Below, one piece after another: positions 1-6,335 of a stretch of DNA of 8,978 nt. Numbering within the stretch: the stretch's first letter is position 1; the number at the start of each line of letters is the position of its first letter. Location: NCBI GenBank assembly GCA_023230285.1, contig JALNXP010000083.1:1-8978 (forward strand), written 5' to 3'. The notes beneath the pieces were generated by a model. It searched no databases, was not told the origin of the DNA, and saw only the letters and a program-made list of their open reading frames with translations. This stretch comes from Bacteroidales bacterium. GTDB lineage: Bacteria > Bacteroidota > Bacteroidia > Bacteroidales > BM520. A program made the position numbers and the translations under genes.

Positions 1-1
1 T

Positions 2-904
2 GTATCATATATTAATAATGAAAGCGTTACATGGTTTAATGTAGATGGTCTGCATGATGATAATATTATGAGAGATATTTCGACTAAGTTTGCAATAGAT
101 TCTTTTATAATCGCCGATATTTTGAATGTTGACAGTCGTCCTAAAATTCATGAGTATGATGATTGTATCTATATGTCTGTTAAAATGTTGAATTGTGATG
201 ATACACAAACTGTTACATCAGAAAACCTTGTGCTGATAATAAAGAATAATGTGTTGCTGTCATTTCAAGAGAGAAAAGGCGATGTTTTTGAACCTGTTAG
301 AGACAGACTTAGAAATAATCGTAAAAGATTTAGACATTCAGGTACTGATTACCTCGCTTTTGCTTTGTTAGATGTCATAGTTGATAATTATATTTTTATA
401 ATAACTTGTCTCGGAAATAATATTGAACACCTTGATGAGGTAATGACAGAATCATTAAAGCAAACAACTATGGAGGAAATAAAAAAGTATAAGTCGGAGT
501 TAACCTATCTTAGAAAAATTATCAAACCTTGCAGAGAGCTGATTATGAATTTTGCTAAAATGGATTCGGAATTAATTCATGATTATATGAAGCCTCATGT
601 TAAAACATTACAGAGCAATATCGAGCTTGCCAATGAAACTATTGACAATTATCGAGAGATGCTCGCAGATTTGTTGAATGTTTTTAATAATATGGCTACC
701 AATAAGGTTAATGACATTCTTAAAGTGCTGACTATCTTCTCCGTTATTTTTATTCCGTTGACATTTATTACAGGTATTTATGGGACTAATTTTGCCAATA
801 TACCCGGACTTAACTGGAAATACGGCTATTACGTTATGTTGGGCATTATTGCATTAATAGCCGTGGTGATGATATTTTATTTTAAAAAGAAAAAATGGTT
901 TTGA
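2..904 (+). CDS. corA: CorA-family Mg2+/Co2+ (divalent cation) channel, 5'-truncated by window edge
   Basis: This is a CorA-type cation channel of the inner membrane, a family that forms pentamers and passes Mg2+ and often Co2+ or Ni2+. The frame is open from base 2. The 22 codons before the first in-frame ATG (68) read as CorA sequence (TWFNVDGLHD), so ATG 68 is internal and the true start lies off the window. About 300 residues are visible; full-length members have about 350. Counting from ATG 68, an N-terminal cytoplasmic domain (RPKIHEYDD, QERKGDVFEPVRDRL) leads into long helices at about 110-220, TM1 at about 217-238, the signature at 239-241, TM2 at about 253-272, and a basic tail KKKKWF that is typical of CorA. 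Oddly, the signature is YGTN rather than the family's YGMN (GGG ACT AAT, 782-790). The following loop NFANIPGLNW has no acidic residue, whereas well-studied CorAs have NFE..PEL. The family assignment is firm; the transported ion is not certain. Confidence 0.93.
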   Translation, partial: VSYINNESVTWFNVDGLHDDNIMRDISTKFAIDSFIIADILNVDSRPKIHEYDDCIYMSVKMLNCDDTQTVTSENLVLIIKNNVLLSFQERKGDVFEPVRDRLRNNRKRFRHSGTDYLAFALLDVIVDNYIFIITCLGNNIEHLDEVMTESLKQTTMEEIKKYKSELTYLRKIIKPCRELIMNFAKMDSELIHDYMKPHVKTLQSNIELANETIDNYREMLADLLNVFNNMATNKVNDILKVLTIFSVIFIPLTFITGIYGTNFANIPGLNWKYGYYVMLGIIALIAVVMIFYFKKKKWF

Positions 905-910
905 AATTTC

Positions 911-975
911 AGAGTTATGAATTTAGAGTATAGAGTTTGACAGCTTTGTACCCTTAATTTTTAATTCTGAACTCT
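911..975. other. Weak inverted repeat between convergent genes; no clear terminator
   Basis: The 49-bp gap between the CorA stop and the thioesterase stop is AT-rich. It holds three near-copies of AGAGT (911, 925, 932). AGAGTTATGAATT at 911-923 can pair imperfectly (11 of 13) with AATTCTGAACTCT at 963-975, which lies inside the 3' end of the thioesterase gene. The loop would be about 39 nt and no strong U-tract follows on either strand, so a role as a bidirectional terminator is only a guess. Confidence 0.25.
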
Positions 976-1451
976 TCAACGCCTTTGCTTGGATAACCGT
1001 AATGTGCTACGGATTCTTCTTCGGAAAAAAGCCAGAACATAGCTTCGGCTTGTGCGCACAACTCATCGCTGCCATCATACAGGTTAACGTTTATAACGGC
1101 TATGGTGTTTCGTCTGATTTCAGATATTTTCCCTTTTAATTTCAGACAGCCTTTGTTTATCATAACCGGTTTTCGGTATTTCATATTGAGTCTTGACGTG
1201 ACACCGGAGCATTCGCATTTTACGTACACAACCCAACTTGCAAGTTCATCGCATAACGTAGCTTGAATGCCTCCGTGTAATAAGTCGTTGTAACCACAAA
1301 AACAGGATTTTGGTTCCCAGACGGAAACAATCTCTTCTCCTTCTTCATAAAATTCCATTTGTAACCCTTGTAAGTTTTCACTTGCACATCCAAAGCAGTG
1401 ATAATCAGTAATATTATTAAAAGGGTTACATATTTTTTTACTCTCCGGCAT
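954..1451 (-). CDS. PaaI/4HBT-like hotdog-fold thioesterase, cysteine-rich
   Basis: This 165-residue protein fits a single-domain hotdog thioesterase (PaaI/YiiD-like 4HBT superfamily) that would hydrolyse acyl-CoA or a related thioester in the cytoplasm; it has no signal peptide or membrane segment. Residues 18-22 (HCFGC) followed by NLQGL match the N-terminal 'CFGC..N..GL' block common in this group. LLHGGIQATLCDELASW at 57-73 carries the HGG signature and the acidic D68/E69 expected in the active site. The region after about 84 (RLNMKYRKPV) matches the central strand that ends in the usual 'KPV'. Ten cysteines in 165 residues (8, 19, 22, 50, 52, 67, 79, 81, 102, 132) is high, and pairs such as CFGC, CFC and CEC might bind a metal. 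The ATG lies 1 bp after the stop of the MORN_2 gene (TAA-T-ATG), and a GGAG lies about 12 nt upstream inside that gene, so translational coupling is likely. The substrate is unknown. Confidence 0.85.
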   Translation of the reverse strand: MPESKKICNPFNNITDYHCFGCASENLQGLQMEFYEEGEEIVSVWEPKSCFCGYNDLLHGGIQATLCDELASWVVYVKCECSGVTSRLNMKYRKPVMINKGCLKLKGKISEIRRNTIAVINVNLYDGSDELCAQAEAMFWLFSEEESVAHYGYPSKGVEEFRIKN

Positions 1452-1452
1452 A

Positions 1453-2214
1453 TTATTTCAATTCTCCGTTAACGTATTTCATTTTTTTTACAACGTTTCC
1501 GTTGGTATTAGTCTCAATCCAGTCACCGTGTTTTACGCCATTTACATACTTTCCGGTTAACTTTAAAGTTTTGCCGTCTTCGTGATACTCATTGTAAATA
1601 CCGGTAGGTATGTCGTTGTGGTATGGAGTTTCATTCATCAAATTTCCGTTAGGATAATACTCGTAATTTGTGCCTTCAAATATACCTTTTTGATAGCTAT
1701 ATGTGGCTAATAACAGTCCTTCACCGGTATACCACTTTGACAGTCCGTCCTTTTCACCGTTTTTATAATTGGATTCTTCCATTATAACACCGGGCTTGTC
1801 TGTATAATAACGCACGTATGGACCATTCAAAATGCCCTTTGTGTAAATTGATTTGCTGACAATGTAGTTACCTCTTAAGTACTCGCGTACTTCGCCATCA
1901 TATTCTCCATTTACAAAATGTTCTTCCTTAACCAGCTCTCCTTGAGCATCAAAGGTAATAGCTACGCCATTTTTGATATCGCCTTTATATTCAACGACTT
2001 CTCTAAGCAAATCTTTCTCATTGTATGTTACCCATGCACCTGTCTTTTGACCATTCATGTAATAGCCGGCGTATGTGTTTCTTCCAACAGTTTCTTTGAC
2101 GTATCCGTCTTTTTTTGTCTCAGTAACGACGGCTTGTTTCTCTGAAATAGCAGCCTGTGCAGATAAAACAACAGCTAATAGCGTTGTAATGCTAAATAAT
2201 AAAATTCTTTTCAT
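1453..2214 (-). CDS. Exported MORN_2/YwqK-like repeat protein
   Basis: This 253-residue protein begins with a Sec signal peptide (MKRILLFSITTLLAVVLSAQA, probable cleavage after residue 21). No lipobox cysteine is present, so it is probably periplasmic or secreted. From about residue 48 to the end it is made of MORN_2 (YwqK-type) repeats spaced about 24-25 residues apart, each with the core 'Y.nG...G.w..Y...G.l'. Eight units can be seen, starting near 50 (YYMNGQKTGAW), 74, 98, 123, 148, 172, 197 and 222 (KYVNGVKHGDW), with a partial ninth at 246-253. Such repeats form a beta-meander stack. In Bacteroidota these proteins are common and often of unknown role, and the 'antitoxin YwqK' name used in databases is not supported here because no toxin gene is adjacent. 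The start is 5 bp after the protease stop and 1 bp separates its end from the thioesterase start, so it is the middle gene of an operon. It may bind cell-surface material or assist the exported protease; this is inference. Confidence 0.85.
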   Translation of the reverse strand: MKRILLFSITTLLAVVLSAQAAISEKQAVVTETKKDGYVKETVGRNTYAGYYMNGQKTGAWVTYNEKDLLREVVEYKGDIKNGVAITFDAQGELVKEEHFVNGEYDGEVREYLRGNYIVSKSIYTKGILNGPYVRYYTDKPGVIMEESNYKNGEKDGLSKWYTGEGLLLATYSYQKGIFEGTNYEYYPNGNLMNETPYHNDIPTGIYNEYHEDGKTLKLTGKYVNGVKHGDWIETNTNGNVVKKMKYVNGELK

Positions 2215-2219
2215 GTCTA

Positions 2220-5200
2220 TTAATTTTTAATTATTTTGTTGGTTATAATATTCCCCTCAACATTTATCTCTACAAAGTATATGCCTGTGTTGAGTTTGCT
2301 GACATCAATATTGTGTGATTTTGTTGCGTTTATAACACTTCTTCCTGATATGTCATAAATCTGAGTTAAAATATTTTCGTGTGATGTGCTGATATACAAA
2401 GTATTATCTGTCGGATTCGGATATATCAAAATGTCATTTTCATAATTTGTTATGCCGACACAGTTTTCTATGTTAATTGTTATTGTTTTGCTTACCATAT
2501 AGCCTTTCTCGTCTACGGCATTTAAGGTTATTGCAATAGATGAGTTTTCTATGGTTTCAAGATTTATTTCGATAGATTCTCCGGAGTCGCCGGTAGACCA
2601 ATCATAGTCGACGAAGCCGTCTCCGGCATTTAATTTTAGAATTGAGTATCTGCACGCAGTTGTGTCGTTTCCAAAAGCTATTTTTGCAGGTTTATAAAAT
2701 ATCATATCGAAAAATTCGAGGTATTTATTTAATAAATCGTCTACTGATGAATTTTCGGTTTCTGTTAAGCCTCCAAGTTCAAAAGAACTTCCTATCGTTC
2801 TGTAATTATCTGCTATATAGGCAGTTGCACCGCCAAATGTTACCGGTGCGTTGTTGAATATTTGTACCGCCGGCGAAATAGGCAGCTGATAGTCAATACG
2901 TTTGTTGTCACCTTCGTATCCAAACGACATGCCTTCCGTAAATTCTCCGTCTACACCGACAATGTTTGTGAAACCGTGCATCCAATTTTCTTCGCCGGCA
3001 CCACCTTCAAGGCTGAAGTATTCGTTAATTCCATAGTTTTTGTCATAATACCACAATGAGCCGCTTTCCAAATATAGCCCTTTGTTGCCACTGTCTAAAT
3101 AGCTTTTTAGCACATTGGCTTCTTCTTCAGAAATTTTATAATTATAAAACATTACCCCAAGAGAAACAAATGCCAAACTGTATTTGCTGATTTCATCGAA
3201 CGCCGGCATTTCTGTATAATATGGTACTTCTATGCCTACCATTTTTTTCAAAGTTGCCGCAACTGTTGTCAGAGAATTGGTGTTTTTATCTAAATCAACA
3301 AAAACGATAGGCGATTTTCCGTAATAGCAGAGTAACTCTTGCGATACGTTCAAATTTCCGACTTCTAAAAGGTTTGTATTAAAATAAGAGCCAAATTCAA
3401 CAGGACAATCTTCGCTTACAACAAAGTTGAATGTTATTGTCTTACTTTCGTTAGGTTCTATTGTTTCAATAGTAATTTCATTAAGTGGAATAGATGTATA
3501 GATATTTGGAGCCGTGATGCTGACAATATTTTCTTTTGCATGGTATCTTCCTGAATTGTAATAAGTTAAAGATAGTTGTCCAATTTCTCCGGTTTCTATT
3601 ATGCCGTTATTGTTTCCGTTGACTTCAGTAAATTCGTAAGATTGTAAAGACAACACAGGCACTAAAACGTCAGTGAATACGACACAAGTATTGTCAGCAC
3701 CGGTAATTGTGAAGACTGCTACAGAGTTTTGAGCTTCGTTGTTTATAGTTGCTATTAATTCGCTGACAAAGCAACTTTCGCCCGATTGAAGAGCTTCAAT
3801 GGTAAAACTTTCAGTGTTGAGAGTGATAAAATTTTGATTACATGAAATTGTAAACTCTTGATTTTCAACAGCTGTATTTCCTTCGTTGGTAATTGTAAGT
3901 CCTAAAGTCATTTGTTCGCTGTGGTTGATGATGCCGTCATCGTTGCCTAAAAAGTTGTTGAAAACGCAAGTTGCGGATAAGACAGGAGCATTATCTTTGA
4001 CGATGATATGTGTTTTACCCCATTCTTTATTGTGTCCTGTACAAATTACTTCAAGGGCATCACCTACGTTGAGGTTGCAATTTGACAAATCTATTACGGC
4101 AGCTCCGTTTTCATCTAAGTTAAATCGAGCAATCAGGTTGTTGTCAAGCATGATTGCAATTCTTCCGTTCGGTGCATTAGTGTTTACGTTGAGAGTAGGG
4201 GAAGATTTAAGTATGATGTTTGGCATGTTGATAGCGCAAGCTGTCGGCTTTTCCGTCCATATTTCCATAGAAGGGTCGCCGAAGAGATTCAACTCAAAAG
4301 CCGTCCATCTGAAATATTCGTCTTCGAGCCAGCTGACGTAAGCTTCTTTGGAAAAGCTGTTGGCTTCACCTATTTTGTAGTAGCCTTTGTTTAAAAATCC
4401 GTCATAAAACAGTCTGTCATAAAACTGAGAAGAGCTATTTGTGTTTCCCGGCATATACCAGCCATATCGCGAGTTGGCAATAGTTGCGACATTACCGGTT
4501 TCCAAATTGGAGAAAACTTCGGCAAAACAGTCGGCACTTCCGTAATTACCAACGACAGTACTTCTGTTGTCGAAAGAGCCGTTGTAGCAACCTTGAGAAT
4601 ATTGGATTGCATACGAATGATTAATGCCGTCATTGGTGAAGCCTGTTGTGGTAATGGCGCTTACGTTCATCTTCATGTTATAATCTACATTGGAGTGTCC
4701 TAAGTGATTTACCAAATGTACGCCGTTTTTGCTGTAAAATTTCTTCACATCGGCACCCGACCAATTTTGGTCTCTTTCATAAAGTCTTGATACAGTGATG
4801 TTTTGTGGTATTCCATAAGTAGAGAAGCCGTGATTGCTTGTGCCGGCAGCTATTTCATCTTTATAATTGCCGCCGAAAGTCTGATCATCGAGGGATTCGC
4901 CCACCATCAGGGCTTTTTCGATGTCATTTACAACAGGAGCCGATTGATAACGCATAAGTTTATTGGTGCTGTGTGCAATTTCCTCGCTGTTATCTACGCA
5001 AATACGTCCGATTGCAACTTCGGCATACAGGTCATCTTCGCCGATTTCGCCCCATACGTTGTTGTGGTTGTCATCCCATGTGCCATCTAAATTAGAATAA
5101 TATATGTCAGACGGGATACATGGGTCGTCTAAGGCGTGGAAGCCGCGGCACGGAATAATGTTTTCCGCTTCGTTACCTGTATCAGCATCGCCACCGAGAA

Positions 5201-6029
5201 TGACGTATTTAAGTCCGCGATTGTTGTAATAATCTTTAATACAGTTTCTTATCTTCATCTGTTTGTCATCACCTTCATAATTTGTCATGATGTCTTCAAC
5301 AGTTTCTATGAAACAATAGTAGCCCATCGTTCTTTTAAATTGTATATATTCATCAAAATATTGTGCAAATTCTTCAGATGTAATCAGCAACAAATCTGTA
5401 ACGTCTTCATTTTTGACATTGGAATAGCTATATGTAGAAAGTGCCTGATAATCATTAGTGATAGCTTTTATCTTCTCTATCGTTTGCGGGTCGTCATAAG
5501 CAGATGTTTCGCTTTTTTTAGCTATAGAAACATTTTCTAATGTTATACTTTTGATAAATTTGATTTTATTTTCTGCCGGATAATATTCCACAGGATAAAT
5601 TATGATACTTGTAATGCCGTGACCTCTGAGAAAATGAGTTTTTAAAGCAGATGCTGCATTTTCTGGATATTGAATTGATGAATAGATGTCAGCGTTTTCA
5701 ACAAAATTGAACTCTTTATTCGGTTTGGAGATAGGCTCCGGTTTCAGTGCAGGAATTATTTTGCCGCTTATTTGATTTTCGTAGTATTCTATATTGCTGA
5801 TTATAACTTCTTTAGATACTGAGTTTTGTTTCTCTAAAACATTATATTGAGCAAAGGGAATTACAGGATAGCCGGGCTTTGCGGTATAATTCAAATCAGA
5901 GTAAGTAAGTTCAATATATCCATTATTTTGGTTGATTTCCGGATATCCAAAATTCAGAGTGGTTTTTTGTGCGTAACTGCTTGTTATACAGGTAATTAAA
6001 AATAAAAAAGTGTAAAAAGTTTTTTTCAT
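2220..6029 (-). CDS. Secreted C25 (gingipain-like) cysteine protease with T9SS sorting domain
   Basis: A 1269-residue multidomain exported protease. A Sec signal peptide covers residues 1-20 (cleavage before Q21), and 21-200 resemble a C25 propeptide. The peptidase domain spans about 211-591 (DLLLITSEEF to FGDPSMEIW). The likely catalytic dyad is H445 in NHLGHSNVDY (codon 4695-4697) and C481 in YSQGCYNGSFDNRS (codon 4587-4589), followed by DCFAEVF and ANSRYGWY, typical of non-Porphyromonas C25 members. Next come Ig-like segments, with two related repeats starting at about 688 and 798 that each hold a short 'N.DGII...E' loop which may bind Ca2+ (695-705 and 804-815). Residues 905-1110 form an alpha/beta domain, possibly flavodoxin- or amidotransferase-like. 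An Ig/PKD-like domain (about 1117-1188, DYDWSTGDSGESI) precedes the C-terminal T9SS type A sorting domain (about 1198-1269: YPNP, LNTGIYFVEI, KIIK). The first ATG after a Bacteroidota promoter is the start. Cleavage specificity cannot be read from sequence. Confidence 0.93.
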   Translation of the reverse strand: MKKTFYTFLFLITCITSSYAQKTTLNFGYPEINQNNGYIELTYSDLNYTAKPGYPVIPFAQYNVLEKQNSVSKEVIISNIEYYENQISGKIIPALKPEPISKPNKEFNFVENADIYSSIQYPENAASALKTHFLRGHGITSIIIYPVEYYPAENKIKFIKSITLENVSIAKKSETSAYDDPQTIEKIKAITNDYQALSTYSYSNVKNEDVTDLLLITSEEFAQYFDEYIQFKRTMGYYCFIETVEDIMTNYEGDDKQMKIRNCIKDYYNNRGLKYVILGGDADTGNEAENIIPCRGFHALDDPCIPSDIYYSNLDGTWDDNHNNVWGEIGEDDLYAEVAIGRICVDNSEEIAHSTNKLMRYQSAPVVNDIEKALMVGESLDDQTFGGNYKDEIAAGTSNHGFSTYGIPQNITVSRLYERDQNWSGADVKKFYSKNGVHLVNHLGHSNVDYNMKMNVSAITTTGFTNDGINHSYAIQYSQGCYNGSFDNRSTVVGNYGSADCFAEVFSNLETGNVATIANSRYGWYMPGNTNSSSQFYDRLFYDGFLNKGYYKIGEANSFSKEAYVSWLEDEYFRWTAFELNLFGDPSMEIWTEKPTACAINMPNIILKSSPTLNVNTNAPNGRIAIMLDNNLIARFNLDENGAAVIDLSNCNLNVGDALEVICTGHNKEWGKTHIIVKDNAPVLSATCVFNNFLGNDDGIINHSEQMTLGLTITNEGNTAVENQEFTISCNQNFITLNTESFTIEALQSGESCFVSELIATINNEAQNSVAVFTITGADNTCVVFTDVLVPVLSLQSYEFTEVNGNNNGIIETGEIGQLSLTYYNSGRYHAKENIVSITAPNIYTSIPLNEITIETIEPNESKTITFNFVVSEDCPVEFGSYFNTNLLEVGNLNVSQELLCYYGKSPIVFVDLDKNTNSLTTVAATLKKMVGIEVPYYTEMPAFDEISKYSLAFVSLGVMFYNYKISEEEANVLKSYLDSGNKGLYLESGSLWYYDKNYGINEYFSLEGGAGEENWMHGFTNIVGVDGEFTEGMSFGYEGDNKRIDYQLPISPAVQIFNNAPVTFGGATAYIADNYRTIGSSFELGGLTETENSSVDDLLNKYLEFFDMIFYKPAKIAFGNDTTACRYSILKLNAGDGFVDYDWSTGDSGESIEINLETIENSSIAITLNAVDEKGYMVSKTITINIENCVGITNYENDILIYPNPTDNTLYISTSHENILTQIYDISGRSVINATKSHNIDVSKLNTGIYFVEINVEGNIITNKIIKN

Positions 6030-6064
6030 TTATCAACAATTTATTGTAAAAAAAATAATTCTTG

Positions 6065-6092
6065 CAAAGATATTATTTTTATTGAAAACAAA
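6065..6092 (-). promoter_or_regulatory. Bacteroidota-type promoter of the protease-MORN-thioesterase operon
   Basis: On the minus strand TATCTTTG (6072-6065) matches the Bacteroidota -7 consensus TAnnTTTG exactly, and TTTG (6092-6089) fits the -33 element. The spacer is 16 bp, a little shorter than the usual 17-23. The predicted transcript would have a leader of about 30 nt before ATG 6029. The leader is A/T-rich and has no Shine-Dalgarno sequence, which is normal for this phylum. Confidence 0.7.
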
Positions 6093-6202
6093 TGTTAACA
6101 GCACGTTAATAAAAACGATTTCATGTTTGGGTAGATGCATTAGCATTGCGAAAATACAATAAAGTTGATGCTATTGGAAATATTATACAGAGCCTACCGA
6201 TA

Positions 6203-6236
6203 CAAATATTCTACGCAAAAATGCGTAGAATATTTG
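6203..6236. repeat. Perfect 15-bp inverted repeat (hairpin)
   Basis: CAAATATTCTACGCA at 6203-6217 is followed by an AAAA loop (6218-6221) and its exact reverse complement TGCGTAGAATATTTG at 6222-6236. On the + strand a CTTTTT run follows at once (6237-6242), which gives the form of an intrinsic terminator reading rightward. However, no + strand gene precedes it, and on the minus strand, where the flanking genes lie, no U-tract follows. It could be a terminator for antisense transcription, an operator, an mRNA 5' structure or a copy of a dispersed REP/MITE-like repeat. The structure is certain; its role is open. Confidence 0.85.
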
Positions 6237-6311
6237 CTTTTTCCCTGCAAAGATGTATCTTTTCGTGAAAAATTATTTACTTATTACAATAGGCAAGTAA
6301 TGACATTAGAG

Positions 6312-6335
6312 GCGGCATTAATCTTTTAATGCCGC
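6312..6335 (-). terminator. Hairpin overlapping the stop codon of the ABC permease gene; candidate terminator
   Basis: On the minus strand GCGGCATTAA (6335-6326), loop AAGA, and TTAATGCCGC (6321-6312) form a perfect 10-bp stem. The stem contains the last codons CGG CAT and the TAA stop of the upstream gene. A real U-tract is lacking (CTCTAATG follows), so this may be a weak terminator or a 3'-end stabilising structure rather than a classic intrinsic terminator. Confidence 0.5.

Larger units (their letters stand above)
6030..6325. other. Intergenic region between ABC permease gene and protease operon
   Basis: This 296-bp AT-rich region lies between two genes read in the same (minus) direction. 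From right to left along transcription it holds a hairpin overlapping the upstream stop codon (6312-6335), a perfect 15-bp inverted repeat (6203-6236), an unassigned stretch (6093-6202) and the protease promoter (6065-6092). No protein of credible length is encoded on either strand. A short motif TGCAAAGATRT occurs twice (near 6064 and 6247); only the first copy fits a promoter well. No riboswitch class was recognised. Confidence 0.7.

Noticed and set aside
68..70. ATG as the start of corA
   Set aside because: The 22 in-frame codons upstream encode conserved CorA sequence (WFNVDGLHD), so the gene begins left of the window.
1453..2214. A toxin-antitoxin system based on the 'YwqK antitoxin' label of MORN_2 proteins
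   Set aside because: The protein is exported and no toxin-like gene adjoins it; the label describes the repeat family, not a shown function.
3886..4341. 151-codon + strand ORF opposite the protease gene, and other + strand ORFs in 2642-5540 and 7211-7798
   Set aside because: They lie antisense to well-supported genes, have no recognisable domains, and are expected shadows.
6033..6146. A 37-codon minus-strand ORF (starts MLMHLPKHE) ending 3 bp before the protease start codon
   Set aside because: It runs across the predicted promoter, has no ribosome binding site and a composition of AT-rich noncoding DNA (many I, F, N); no recognisable protein.
6248..6255. Second promoter-like motif CATCTTTG on the minus strand, upstream of the palindrome
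   Set aside because: One mismatch to TAnnTTTG and no TTG at a suitable distance upstream, so it is not supported as a promoter, though its likeness to the real one was noted.
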